Of a stretch of DNA of 64,000 nucleotides, positions 35,282 through 47,552 are shown piece after piece. Position numbers and translations under genes: made by a program. Numbering within the stretch: position 1 is the first letter of the stretch; every line of letters begins with the position of its first letter. The notes under the pieces were generated by a model, which worked only from the letters and a program-made list of their open reading frames with translations, did not search any database and was not told the origin of the DNA. Origin of the DNA: Desarmillaria ectypa (Eukaryota; Basidiomycota; Agaricomycetes; Agaricales; Physalacriaceae); assembly GCA_030407005.1 (NCBI GenBank), contig JAUDYN010000001.1, forward strand, positions 3,038,001 through 3,102,000, given 5' to 3'.

Positions 35282-35813
35282 TCGCGTTCATTATTGCGTA
35301 CATATCCATTTAAAATTGTTCATGCTACAGAGGGTTGACAGTTTTATTTGAGAACATGGCTAGGGTAGGGTATCTCGTGGGCAGAAGATATTAATGTTGT
35401 ATCAGATCTATCAGTCGTATCAGAAGCTGAGAGCAAAGTTAGGACTAGGGTAAATATATGGGCTGCCAATGGAAGACTACCAAATTGAGGCAAGATACTG
35501 GACCGTAACGCCGTCGTCCGGCGCATGAGTTTGTTCCTTCCACCACGGCCCCTACCACATGCCATATCCAACCCCCTCTGCTCATCGTCGTCCACAGCAG
35601 CGTGCATGAATACATACTGTGAGTCTATTGTCGCCGTCACTAAGCGATTCGTTGTCACTAGGGCATATAGAGAGAGGTTCTTATCATTGCCTTTTATTTA
35701 AATTGTGGCCCTCATATTTGTGTTCCATATTGACATCTTTTCTCTTTTTCTGCAGAATACCCTAATCTAACGGCAAGCGCACCAGCTCGTCTTTATCCAG
35801 CTGCGCTTATATC
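35282..35813. promoter_or_regulatory. Upstream region of RhoGAP gene
   Basis: It includes a strongly pyrimidine-rich segment at about 35728-35755 shortly before the RhoGAP start codon, typical of fungal promoters. Nothing coding is recognised. Confidence 0.4.
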
Positions 35814-38800
35814 ATGTCTGTCGGGGCCAATCGGTCTGTGCATTCAGGCTGGCCTGTCACATCTTCTCCCCTTTCGTCTCCGTCTACCTCTCTTTCTTCT
35901 TCTTTTTCTTCATCCGCAGCCTCAGACATGCTGCCCCAGGACTCCAGCCAGTCAGACATTCATTCTTCGGATCACTCGGCTCTTGAACCAAAACATCCTC
36001 ATGTCCGCAACCAGGCCTTTGCTCCTCCTCGTCCCCGCTCATCCTCTCTGGCCGTTTTCATGGGACAGAATATCAGCCGGTCTCCTTCTCCGCCCCAGCC
36101 AAATTCATCCTCTTCCCAGCTCGCGTCGAAGGGTATCGCTGCTGCAGCCGCGACAGGGAATCGCTTAAAGCGCGCGTTTGGTGCCAGACGCAAGAACAAA
36201 TCCGAGGATACATCCAAGCTTTTTTACGGCAGTAATAAGGGAAAAGAGAGGGATTATTACACAGACTCCGATGTCACTACTCCTGTATCGTTGACATCGA
36301 GAACGCCAGTAACTCCCGTTGAGGCGACTGCACCACCAATTCCTGCACATAGGCCAGCTAAGCTGTCCTTGCAGCTTGCAACTCATGTTTTTAATGGCGG
36401 TAGGAAGAATTCACGGACTCCACCCCCCGTTACACAGTTATCCTCTGTTCCCCCTCCTCCTCCGCCAAAGCCGCCTGGAATGCAAGGATTGAAGCTGGTA
36501 TCACCTTCGCCCGTTCGGAATCTGGATCAGAGAGGCTCTATAATCACTGTCAGCCCGGGTATATTATCGGCGGTTGATTTTATGCGTATAGGGGAAGAAC
36601 AGAGAGAGCGGGAACGTGAACGGCTAGAAGCTCAACAGAGGGAATTGGAGGCTGCTGAGAAGAATGATGCTGAAAAGGAGAAGAATAGTGACAAGGGAGA
36701 TCTGAAGGAGACGTGGCGGAAAAGTGACTCTACCATGAGCCACCACACCATTCGTCCTGGCACCACTGTGGGCAATCGAACACCACGCCCTGTGTCGGTC
36801 GCCGAGTCCCTTCAGTCCATTTACACCATCGTTCCTCCAGTCAACAAGAGACTGAGCGCCCTCATCACCGACGCTGATTACGCTACTCCTGAAGAAGACT
36901 TATCCTGTGAGACCGTGGCGGAAGACCTGCTGCCGATTCACCCCAAACCCTCCCCGACATCCTCTATCAGAGCACATAAGCGTCGTTCGATGTCACTTAA
37001 TCTAGGAACGAGCTTTGCCAAGATATATATTCCGCCATCAGCAGCTTCTGCTGCAGCAACGCTATCGGAGTCGAAGCATCCGCCACGATCAGTCGAGGAC
37101 GTCCATCCGCGATTATCGCCTTCTGCATCGCGAGAGACGCCCACGCTTACTAGAGCCGCAGCAAACGGTATCATTTCTCCATCAAGCCTCGGCCTGCAAT
37201 CAACCGGAAACAACATTCGTGGGCGACTGGCGGCTTGGACAGCTACGACAAGCGCTAATCCATCACAACGCAGCTTGCCCACTCCTCCTTCCTCCTTCCC
37301 TCGTAATTTACCTACGCTGCCGCCGCCGCCGCCTCCATCGTCACGGCAACCTACCATCAGTATGACCGGTGGTTTTGGTCTCGCGAAACGTGCCGTGGAA
37401 AAGATTAATCGCGCTTGGGGCGGATTGTCTTCGGGTTCGAGTAATTCTGGCTACTCTTCCTCTTCATCAAGTACTGGTCCATCGTCGTATTCTGATCATC
37501 ATTTGGCACGCATTGCGTCAAATCAATCTGGGGTTATGTCCAGCCGCTACGGAAAGAAACATCGGAGAACACCTGATGCACCTTCTGGTGCATGGAGTAT
37601 CAATTCATCAACAACGATCTCATCTTCGTCGGATTCCGATGCTTTCACGCCGGCTGGTCCGTTCCTTGGCCGGAAAGTTCGTGGACCTACGCGTACGAAA
37701 AGTGGAGGCACCCGAGCTGTCGGTGGCATCGTTTTCGGGAGAGATTTGCGAGCTGCGACGAGGGATACAGCCATTGGTGTTGGTGTGTCGTTCAGTGCCG
37801 CGGACTTGGAATCGGTGAAAGGTGATGTGCGCTCAGGAGACGTTGATAAGGATCATCTAGAACCACTCGAGGGTCGAATGGTACCTGCAGTTGTAGTACG
37901 GTGCGCACAACATCTATTGCTATGGGGAATACAAGAGGAGGGTCTGTTTCGGTAAGCGATTTGAAAATTTCTATAGGTCTATGCTCACTCGATTCATATG
38001 CACTAGTGTCCCCGGGCGAACATTGCATATCGCGAAGCTGCGCGCAGAGTTTGATACAGGTTCGTGTGACCTGCCATACTAAGCTTAACTTCTGATCATA
38101 ATCCAACCAGGGGCTGATTTCGATATGGCAGAGTGTTCACCTGCGGAATTGGATCCTCATGCTGTCGCATCTGTCTTCAAAGCATTTTTGCGTGAACGTG
38201 CGTGTGCTTCGTACATATATTCTTCCAGGCCTCATAATAATTTCTCCCGCAGTACCTGAACCAATTCTGACTCATTCGTTGCTTCCGCATTTCGAAGCTG
38301 CTATAAGTCAAGAATGTGATCCGAATGTTGAATTCACCGGACGTCTAGGCGGGAAAGGTGGTCCAACGCTCCCGTCGGGTCCTCGAAGCGGGCTTACATT
38401 GCGTAAAGCCCCCTCGTTGTCTACGCTTGCAATGCCAAGCTTCAGTGGCATGCGACCGCCCTCCCGTTCAGTCACAAATACTCTCAAGTCGTTGCTATCG
38501 AAGCTTCCTTACGAGAACAAAGATCTCATCCGTACTGTTGTCGAACTCATCAAGGCGACGGCCCGAGAGAGCAAATCGACAAAGATGCCTATCAGCAACT
38601 TGCTTCTCGTGTTTTGTCCAAGTCTGAGCATGAATCCCCCACTGCTTAAAGTTCTTTGCGAAGCGGAGGACCTGTGGGAAGGACCTCTTCTGGAGTCGCC
38701 TATCATTGATATCAAGCGTGAGAGCGTTGTCCTAGACATTAGTGCGTCTGATTCTACAAACAGCACCACTGCACTTGAACTCGATGCCGAGGATTCAGAT

Positions 38801-40072
38801 GAAGAGTATTCTGATGCACACGATGGATCAGAGGTGAAGATATCACCTCCACCTTCTCCAGACAAGCTTGACCAGGTCGTGGAAAGTCCCCGTTTTTCCA
38901 CCGATGGTAAAACTCCCACTGTTGCCAGGTCGAGGCCAATGGGACCGAGGCAGCACATCCCAGCTGGTGTCTTTAGTGGAATGGAATACTCGTCTCGCCT
39001 GAGACCTGTTTCTCCACGCTCTACGGGTGCATCGTCCGATTCTAGGTCCATAATATCGTATGGGTCGACCTCTAATGAGAGTCATTCACCATCGCATACT
39101 AGCCTGTCCCCTCCGCCCTTGTCTTCGTCCGCAGAATCGTTGGCTACACCATCAAGCTCGTCTGCCCAGCAATCATTAACTGATCTTCCGGTTCGGACCG
39201 ATCCTTACGCTAAGGAAGAAGAGATCATGGCTCCCGTCATTGCAGATTGTTCGGACTTGGGTCTGCCAAAGTCTCCGTTGTCTATCATCAATCGTCGCAT
39301 CAGCGGTCCTGTTCAATTTCCCAGTTCTGGTGGGAGTGAGCCTTCAAGTCCACTTTCACCTCGAAGATCAGTACCTCTGCTATCTCTACCTAGCCTTACC
39401 TCTTCTCCTACTACTTCTCTACCCGATTCTCCTCGACGACATGGGATGAAGAGGCCTTCATTAAATCTTCTTTTCTCTAAGCGTTCTGCGTCTCCGTCTC
39501 CACTATCGTCTTCTTCTATCGGAAGACCTTACATTTCCTCTCCGTATCTACAACATCCATCACCTGGATCTGATTCGTCTATTTCTACGCCAACCTCTGC
39601 CGTTACTGCACCTCAATCCAGCACACAGATGCTTCCTCATATCCTTGATACTGCCATTGAAAGCTCAGCGCTCCGACGTGATCTTGGACTGGAGGAGTCA
39701 CCTTCCATCAGGTCAGCGGAACCTCCCGACTCGCCTGGCAGTAGCACACGCGAGGAGGGTATTAGCACTGATTTACTGGATGAAACCCCGGTGCTCACGG
39801 TCCGTCCGGGCATAACACCTATCGCTGATCATTACCGTTCGTTGTCGAGCGCCACCCTACCGTTATCGTCACCAGACCAACGCTCATCACATCTTCGGCC
39901 AAAACGCACATTAAGAAATCGGTCTGCGTCCAAGACTTCCTTTTCATCTAACGCATCTTCCAATCATCTAGGACTGCTAGATGATGAAGACAAGGAGGAT
40001 TGGACACAGAGTGTACTCATGGCAGCTGATGCTGATGCTGGATGGACTGTAAGAACGCCTTCATCGCATTAG
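35814..40072 (+). CDS. RhoGAP-domain protein with long disordered flanks
   Basis: This protein probably stimulates GTP hydrolysis by Rho-family GTPases (Rho1, Cdc42 or Rac type) in cell polarity or wall control. Model: 35814..37951, 38007..38059, 38111..38197, 38253..40072; 1365 aa. Residues 1-690 are Ser/Pro-rich, with a Glu/Arg helix (EEQREREREREAQQRELEAA-like) near residue 260 and polyproline runs that could bind SH3 domains. The RhoGAP domain starts near residue 695: VPAVVVRCAQHLLLWGIQEE, GLFRVPGR with the arginine finger at Arg713, AKLRAEFD, VASVFKAFLRELPEPIL and KLPYENKDLIRTVVELIKAT, then KMPISNLLLVFCPSL. A Gly/Ser-rich insert (residues about 775-820) splits the domain. The C-terminal 500 residues are again Ser/Pro-rich with acidic patches. 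The conserved Arg, Lys and Asn/Pro residues suggest an active GAP. Confidence 0.92.
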
Positions 40073-40580
40073 AGACGCAACGGTGGGCGTGCGACACTCT
40101 ATCATATGTTTCGCTTTTCATATTTGTGGATTCTACGATAGTAGATTCATATGTCAAGTTCAAAACCCCGCACATGGCCTCTGCCTGTTATTTATTCATC
40201 CCTGCTTTCGACGACACCTGCTACTCCACACGTCTAGTATATGCTTTGTGACTGTGGCGCATACTCTATATATTACTTACTACATATACCATCGGCAACG
40301 GACCGGGATTCGTCTTATATTTTGCATCCTAGTTCATTCGCTTGCCATCACACCTTGCATTTTGTACGCTTTTTATCACAATCAATCTTCAATTTTGGGA
40401 GTTAGTTAAATAATGTAGTCTAGTCGTTGATGACGTCAATTTTATGGGGCCGGCGGCCGATAAGAGGTCCGCGCCAAATCATGATGTAACGCGTCGCTAC
40501 ACGTCCGGAGCGTTGCTTGTTTCTTTCTGACTCCACGACCATTTCTGTAGCTCAATCGACACCCTCCAGTAACGACTATC
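40073..40580. other. Intergenic between RhoGAP and GH63-like genes
   Basis: It holds the RhoGAP 3' flank and the promoter of the next gene. A TGACGTCA palindrome lies at 40431-40438. No coding sequence is seen. Confidence 0.5.
40431..40438. promoter_or_regulatory. CRE/ATF-type palindrome TGACGTCA
   Basis: A perfect bZIP-type palindrome lies 143 bp upstream of the GH63-like gene's start codon. It has the same sequence and nearly the same distance as the site upstream of the AYR1-type gene. A regulatory function is inference. Confidence 0.4.
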
Positions 40581-43500
40581 ATGGCATCCGATAGCATCAA
40601 AAAGGTGCAGGAGAAGCTCTTTCGGGGCGGCACCGGCGAAGCTGTCCAACAGTCCTTAGAGCGCGAGCCTGCCAATTTGACGATTAACATTCCAAAGCCC
40701 ATAACCTCTCCTTCCCAACCCCCGCCCAAACTCTTCAAGGCCCTTGAACCTACTACGAAGAATGATGAAGGTGCTCAACAGGCATCGTATCGTGAACGGC
40801 TGGCATCCAAGCTCGGTGCTGAGTACAGAGGTACAGAACGATATCGCCTTCTTCAAGACACTAAAAAGGAGCGCCATTGGAAACGCTGGGGTCCATACTT
40901 GAGCGATAGGCAATGGGTGAGTTATCTGGCTCCACATCGATTCCCCTGTCACTCAAGGCCAATATATGCGCTCTTTTAGGCCACTGTTCGTGAAGATTAC
41001 TCTGGAAATGGCGACGCTTGGAGCCATTTTCCCCATGAGCATGCTCGTTCGCGCGCATACAGGTGGGGTGAAGATGGTATCGCTGGCATATCTGACAACC
41101 ATCAGCGCCTTTGCTTCGCCCTTTCCTTCTGGAACGGCGAGGACCCCATTCTGAAGGAACGGATGTTTGGTGTCACTGGTCATCAAGGAAATCATGGCGA
41201 GGATGTCAAAGAACTTTACTACTACCTCGACTCTACTCCGACTCACTCTTACATGAAGTTTCTCTACAAGTACCCTCAGCGACCTTATCCGTACGAAGAG
41301 CTTGTCACCGAGAACCAGAACCGCACCCGCGACGTTTCCGAATACGAAATTTTAGATACCGATGCTTTTGATGACGACCGATACTGGGACATCTTCGTAG
41401 AGGTTGGTGTTTTATTATTATGCTGCACCCTTGTGTTGACGTTATTATTCTTCAGTATGCCAAAGATGAAGATGACCCGGATAATGTCTACATTCGCATC
41501 ACCAGCTATAATAGGGGCCCCGATCCCGCTACTCTTCACATTGTGCCCCAGTTCTGGTTCCCTAATACCTGGTCGTGGTACCAAGAAAAACCTGAGATGC
41601 CTACTCTCTCGGGATCGGTTCGCAGTGACACCAACTGCATCACGGCCAAGCATCCCGAATTACCGAAGACTCATCTATACTGTCTTCCTTCTCCTCCTCC
41701 TGTTGGACCATCAGGCGATTTTGAAGGAGACCCAGATGATGCGGTCGAACCTGAACTCCTTTTCACAGAGAACAACACTAATTATAGCCGGCTCTATGGT
41801 GGCCAGAACGAAACTTCATATGTTAAAGACGCTTTCCATGACCATATCATCCCTTCTCACCGTCCTCCTACTTCTGATTCTCAAGAAGCCTTCTTTTCAC
41901 CTCGAACCCGCCCTAGAACTGCCTCCTTTGTTAGTTCTCGTCCTGCAAGTGAGAACGAACGCGAGGAGGGTCCATGTACGCCGTTCCCCGAAGGACCTTC
42001 ATACGTCAACCCGAAAAAGACAGGGACAAAATCTGCGGCACACTACGTCTTTAGAGATGTACCGGGAGAAGGTGGCTGTGTTGTAGTGCGATTAAAGATG
42101 ACTCCTCTCTCTCCTAGAAAGGACCCTAGCTTATTCGATGAAGGTATTTTTGATGACACAGTTGAAGCTCGTCGTCAAGAAGCCGATGAATTCTACAACT
42201 CTTTTGTTTTTGGTCCTACTAGCGATGATCTCAGGCAGATTATGCGACAGGCCCTGGGTGGGATGCTATGGACGAAGCAGTTCTATCAATTCATTCAGAA
42301 AGATTGGATTCAGGGAGATCCTGCTCAACCTGCTCCACCTCCTGAGCGAAAGTGGGTCAGAAACAGGGTAAGTTTGCCTTCCATTTCTGTTGTTCTAATT
42401 AAGCGATGTTATACAGGAATGGCGTCACATGCACGTAGCTGACATCCTTTCTATGCCGGACAAGTATGTCTTGATTAAATGGTATTTGTCCATCATTGAT
42501 CATGCACTTTGTAGATGGGAATACCCGTTCTTTGCTGCCTGGGATACGGCATTCCATTGCATTCCTTTGGCTGTGGTAGACCCTGCGTTTGCAAAGAAAC
42601 AGCTCGACTTGCTCACACGAGAGTGGTACATGAAGCCCGATGGTCAAATTCCAGCCTACGAATGGAACTTTTCAGACGTCAACCCACCAGTCCATGCATG
42701 GTACTTATCATATTCACATCACGATGATATCAAAAACGCTGACGTGGACACAGGGCCACTTTCCGAGTTTTCAAAATCGAACGCAAGCTTCATGGTAATG
42801 AAGATATACCTTTCTTGGAACGTGTATTCCAAAAACTGCTTTTAAACTTTACTTGGTAAATGCTCCATCATTGTCAACGTCTTCATCGCGCTGACACTGG
42901 TTAGGTGGGTAAATCGAAAGGACCAAGGTGGAAACAATGTCTTCGAAGGTGGCTTCCTCGGCCTGGATAACATTGGTGCCTTCAATCGTTCTGAGCCCCT
43001 TCCCACTGGGGGAGTCCTCCGTCAGGCCGACGGAACCGCCTGGATGGCCTTTTACTGCTTGAACATGTGGGTTGTGTCTTTCTTTTGAATTCCCTCGTGT
43101 GCTCAATGCTCCACCCTAGGCTTAATATGGCATTGGAACTAGCCAAGCACAACCCAGTCTACGAGGATATCGCTTCCAAATTTTTCGAAGTCAGTCAATT
43201 GAATCATGCCTTGATGAACTTCGCATTTAACATTTTATAGCACTTTATCTTCATCGCCGACGCCATGACTTACAAGGAAGGGGAGGATGAGCAGAGTCTA
43301 TGGAATGAAGACGATGGCATGTATTACGACGCAATACAATTCGGACCAGGAAACTCCATGCAACTACCTGTTCGCAGTCTCGTTGGTCTTATCCCTCTTT
43401 ATGGGACATTAGTCCTAGAACCTTCGACGTTGAACAGATTTCCGGGGTTCAAAAAGCGTGTCGAGTGGTTTATTGACAACAGGCCTGAGGTTGCCGCTCG

Positions 43501-44687
43501 TAACATGGCAAACATGAAGGGTAAGCTTTTTTTTAAAATCGTTGTCAAGGGTATGACCTGAATATGCGGCAAGTTCGTGGCAAGGACGAGCGCAGATTGC
43601 TGGCATTAGCAAGCAAGGAGCGCCTCATCAAGATTTTGGAGAAGATGCTTGATGAAGATGAGTTCTTAAGCGAACATGGAATTCGATCGTAAGTGTGCAA
43701 TCGCTCATTTGTCGACTCGTATCTAAATGCCTTCTAGACTCTCGAAGTTGCATAAAGAACAACCCTGGGGAATGGATGTTAACGGACAACGTTACGAGGT
43801 TAATTACTGGCCTGGTGACTCATTGTCCGGCATGTTTGGAGGCAATTCAAACTGGAGAGGACCAATATGTAAGCTTATTTCTCGATGTCGCCTATACGTC
43901 GCCCATCCCTTTTAACAGGGCTGGCTACCAATTTTCTCCTGATCGAAAGTTTGCAGCGATTTTATCAATACTATGGGGACGACCTCCAAGTGAGTAACTA
44001 AATCTTTGCCGAACAATACATGCTCAACATATCCGCCAGGTCGAATGTCCTACCGGAAGCGGCGATTATATGAACCTTGCCGGAGTGGCCGAAGAAATTC
44101 AGCATCGCATTATCCATATATTTGGGCGTGATATGCAGGGCCGACGGGCCACAAACGGGGGCAACCCCAAACTAGATCATGACCCCCACTTCCGCGACTA
44201 CGTCTGGTTCTATGAGGTAAGTAAGCCATTGCTATCAACTATAGACTTGCCTAACACTGCTACCAGTTCTTCCATGCTGACACAGGAAAGGGCCTTGGTG
44301 CATCACATCAGACCGGGTGGTAAGCTGTTATCTTGACAATTTTCTCATCGTCGTCCTCAACCTCTGAAACAGGTCTGGGTTGGTAGCATATCATATTCTT
44401 CAGAGCGGCGTTACCTGCCGACTTCCGAAAACTCCTAGAAGTGAGTTTCACTTTCATTTGGATTAGTAACTTAGCTTACCTTCTATATAAGCTCCTCGCA
44501 GCCTTGCACACCACTACTTTGATGTAAGTCTGGTTATTTTTATCGACACATTAGCTCAAGGCTAACGATCTTGCAGGAAACAATCGATTCTCGTTCTGAG
44601 TTTGGCGATGATGCTAAATCAGCATTTAGTATGATGAGCGGTTTCGACGTACACACCCTCGGCGACCTTTCTCCCGACGCTCTGTAG
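40581..44687 (+). CDS. GH63/MGH1-like glycoside hydrolase (yeast YMR196W type)
   Basis: This is an (alpha/alpha)6 glycosidase-like protein related to processing alpha-glucosidase I, but of the soluble fungal/bacterial branch that includes yeast YMR196W; the substrate is unknown. Model, 17 exons: 40581..40916, 40980..41402, 41456..42367, 42417..42463, 42515..42700, 42754..42855, 42905..43066, 43120..43189, 43241..43520, 43574..43688, 43738..43868, 43919..43989, 44040..44216, 44267..44319, 44373..44440, 44492..44523, 44577..44687; 1091 aa. There is no signal peptide or membrane span. Conserved blocks: [54 protein letters not shown] (catalytic-domain WDT), [20 protein letters not shown] (ExNxSD-type catalytic region), [13 protein letters not shown], and the C-terminal [15 protein letters not shown] followed by HHYFDE. 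The protein is long compared with bacterial relatives because of a Ser/Pro-rich insert near residues 350-430. Confidence 0.9.
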
Positions 44688-44958
44688 GTGCTGCGGGACT
44701 TACGGCTGCTCGCATACGGGTGTCTGTCGCCGTTACCTTGACTGATCAAGTATTAATCGGTTAGAGTACATTAGTTATAAGTTTTACATAGAATCGAGCC
44801 AATATCAGAAAGATAGCCCGCAACACAGCATATTATCTTCTTGCAAGAGTAAAAGGGTTATCAAAAGCTGCGCGTTACGAGTCATTACTAAGGTAATGAG
44901 TCGTTCAATGACGAGACGATACAATAATGAATAAATGAAGATCGGAATAACCATAAGC

Positions 44959-47552
44959 TTAACCGGGACCTTCAGGCCCTATGTCCTCCCCATTGACTAA
45001 CTGCTGAATGAAGTGATCAATCTTGACTTTGTGGATCCGATGATGCTCTTGCCAGCCTTTCCAGGGATGATGAGGATACTATCATACATGTCAGTTTCAG
45101 TAGAACGAGATCAGAAGAGCAAACATGTACCATTCTCCCAAAAGCCTGAAAAATCTGATCCGATGTCCCCTCAGGCTTATTGAAGAAATATCTAGCCAGT
45201 AATATATCATCCTCGCGACTATACCTCATCTTCTTATCGGGCGGTTGAGGTAATGGCTCATCAGCATCAGTACGATTTAATTCATGCTTATGCCGACGCC
45301 AAAACTTCATCCATGATGCTCTTGAATGATGAGGAGCCTAGAATGCATCGGCCTGATGAGTATTCAAGCCAACAAACAAAAAAAAAACCGACACACTCTC
45401 GCAGCCACTTCCTTCCAAAATGCAACCATATCAAGTCGCTCCTGTGACCTAAGAAGAATCGGTCTCGTCTCAGTTTAAAAGATGGAAAGAAGTCACTGAC
45501 TTGCGGTATTCCATAAAGCGGATTAAAAACGCAATATCATCAACGGTGAATGCAACCCCCTTTCCGGTAGTACTTCTGTATAGCGCCCTCGGTGGCGTCG
45601 GTGAACGCGTTCTCGGTAGATTATCACCTTGCACCCGCTGTTGAGCTGCTGAAATCGTACCGAGACCAGCGCCAGAACGGACTGTTGGATCTTCATCATC
45701 CTCACCTTCGTCACGGTGCGGAGATTGTGATCGATCAGCATTCATCATGTAACCGCCCAAACGAATTTGATGTTTATTGCAGTACCGGCGCCAGGAGTAA
45801 AACCTATTGAAGCCGTTTCAACCGAGGGTATGAACCAGCCATCACCGAGAGTACGTACGTGTGATGAGGAGCCTTTATGAAAGAGAAGATGAGTTTAAAA
45901 TGGACAAAGGTACAAACAAAGAGTACCTTGACGGCGATTCGTAGGCATATCTCACGTAGGCTAAGTTGATGGTAAATTATTGGGAGACTTACATTGAAGC
46001 TGTCGCTGACCTAAGAACCAGGCCTTCCTCTTGGCAATAATCAATATACTTTTTGAGATACTGGACGTCTTCAGCTGTAAACAAGTTGCCGCCATAAGTG
46101 CTCTTAATGACACGACTAGGGGGGCTCGGTGACCGGGCTGGGGGGTTCCGATTAGGTACAAGAGCAGAAGTTGGTTGTCCTGGGACAGACTGTACACCAT
46201 CAGTTGATCAAAACTACTAAATATCTAAGAAGAACTAACCTGGGTTCGCGTACGCTTCCGGCCTCTTGACCTTTCATTTTCATCTTCTACTGGTGCTGTT
46301 GGTGCAACAGGAGGAGCTGGAGGAGGCGGTGGAGGCGGTGGAGGGTTCGAGGATGAGGAAGGAGGCTCTTCCAGATACGAGTTTTGTGGCGGCGGCTCAT
46401 AGGTATTCTCATACTACGCAAAAGTACTGAGAAACAGATAGGCGTGAAACAAGAAACTTACAGGTGTCTCATAGTAAGGATTGTGGTTGGGAGGAACCCA
46501 TGACTGTTCATCCCTATACCGAAAATCATAAGGCGTCGCGCTTGTGTCTGGATCAGGAGGCTCGTAGTCCCATGTATCTGGAGGTCGAAGTACATGGTGA
46601 GTTTGCGGTGGGGGCGGAGGCGGGGGCGCGATGTGTGTCTGTTGCGGTGCGATGCCGGTGGTGGCTTGCCATGTCTGCGGTGGTGCATGCATAGTGCGAG
46701 GGGGTGCCATTGCATAAATAGGGTACTGGAAATGCTGCTGGGCGTGAACAAGAGACTCTACGGTAGGAATAGCAGGAGGTTGCAACGCTTGAGGGTGCAA
46801 AGACTGGGGCGGCACAATTTGGCGTGCACTTTGATCTATCTGTGGTATATTCTGCTGGCGCGCACCACCTCGTTTCTTGGCTTGAGGTTGCGGCTGAGGC
46901 TGCGGTTGCGGTATCGACGAAGGTCCTGCTTGTATTTCAATCACAGGTGGGACTCTTGGAAGGGCTTATATGAGATGATACATAATTGGTTGCCAGCAAA
47001 ATGGTACTTACATTTCATTTCCTGTCACTTTGCAGCCTGCCCAGTTGGTATGAAAGGCTTGGAGTTCGCCTGCTTTGATACATTCATGGATCCACCTCGA
47101 GTCAAGGACAATCTTTCCTTTCTTTCCAACATACTGCCTGTATAGATTCTGACCAGATGGCTTCAAGGGATCGACTAAAGTTATGAAGACCTTAGTATGA
47201 TTTCTTTATAATCAATAATATCACAAACCAAGAATATAAGTGACACCACTGTAGCCCGGGGCGACTGAACCGCCATTATTCTACAGAGAAGACATGAGAA
47301 ACCGCTCATAATAGCCGAATCGTTCTCCCTCTATTCCTTCCAAGGAATTTTGCCAATCAACGACTTTGACGCGAAACTTACCGTGATTAAATTGACCAGA
47401 GCCTCTCTGTCGTGTACGTCCTTCTCGATATACACCGCTAACGGTGTCCCAAGCATGGGGTCAATAAAGAGATCATGATTTCCACTGGATCCGGCGTCGA
47501 GGGCATGAGGTTGTATATGACCACGACGCGTCGAAGAACGAGCAGGTGCCAT
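44959..47552 (-). CDS. rap1: Rap1-type telomere protein with BRCT and three Myb-like domains
   Basis: The layout matches the telomere-binding or telomere-associated protein Rap1. Model, 12 exons: complement(44959..45078, 45131..45337, 45397..45448, 45501..45803, 45859..45872, 45927..45960, 45993..46189, 46240..46413, 46462..46954, 47012..47174, 47229..47280, 47382..47552), 659 aa. An N-terminal BRCT follows a short leader: PLAVYIEKDVHDREALVNLI, GGSVAPGYSGVTYILV, VLDSRWIHECIKAGELQ. A long Pro/Gln-rich linker follows. Then come three repeats of a Rap1-Myb-like fold, each with an aromatic/acidic start and a PHH-x(3-4)-W end: FTAEDVQYLKKYID...APHHTFYSW, FTVDDIAFLIRFME...APHHSRASW, and YSREDDILLARYFF...YPHHPWKGW. 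The protein ends 30 residues after the third repeat, so no Rap1 C-terminal (RCT) domain is seen. One intron is 32 nt and one exon 14 nt. Confidence 0.8.
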
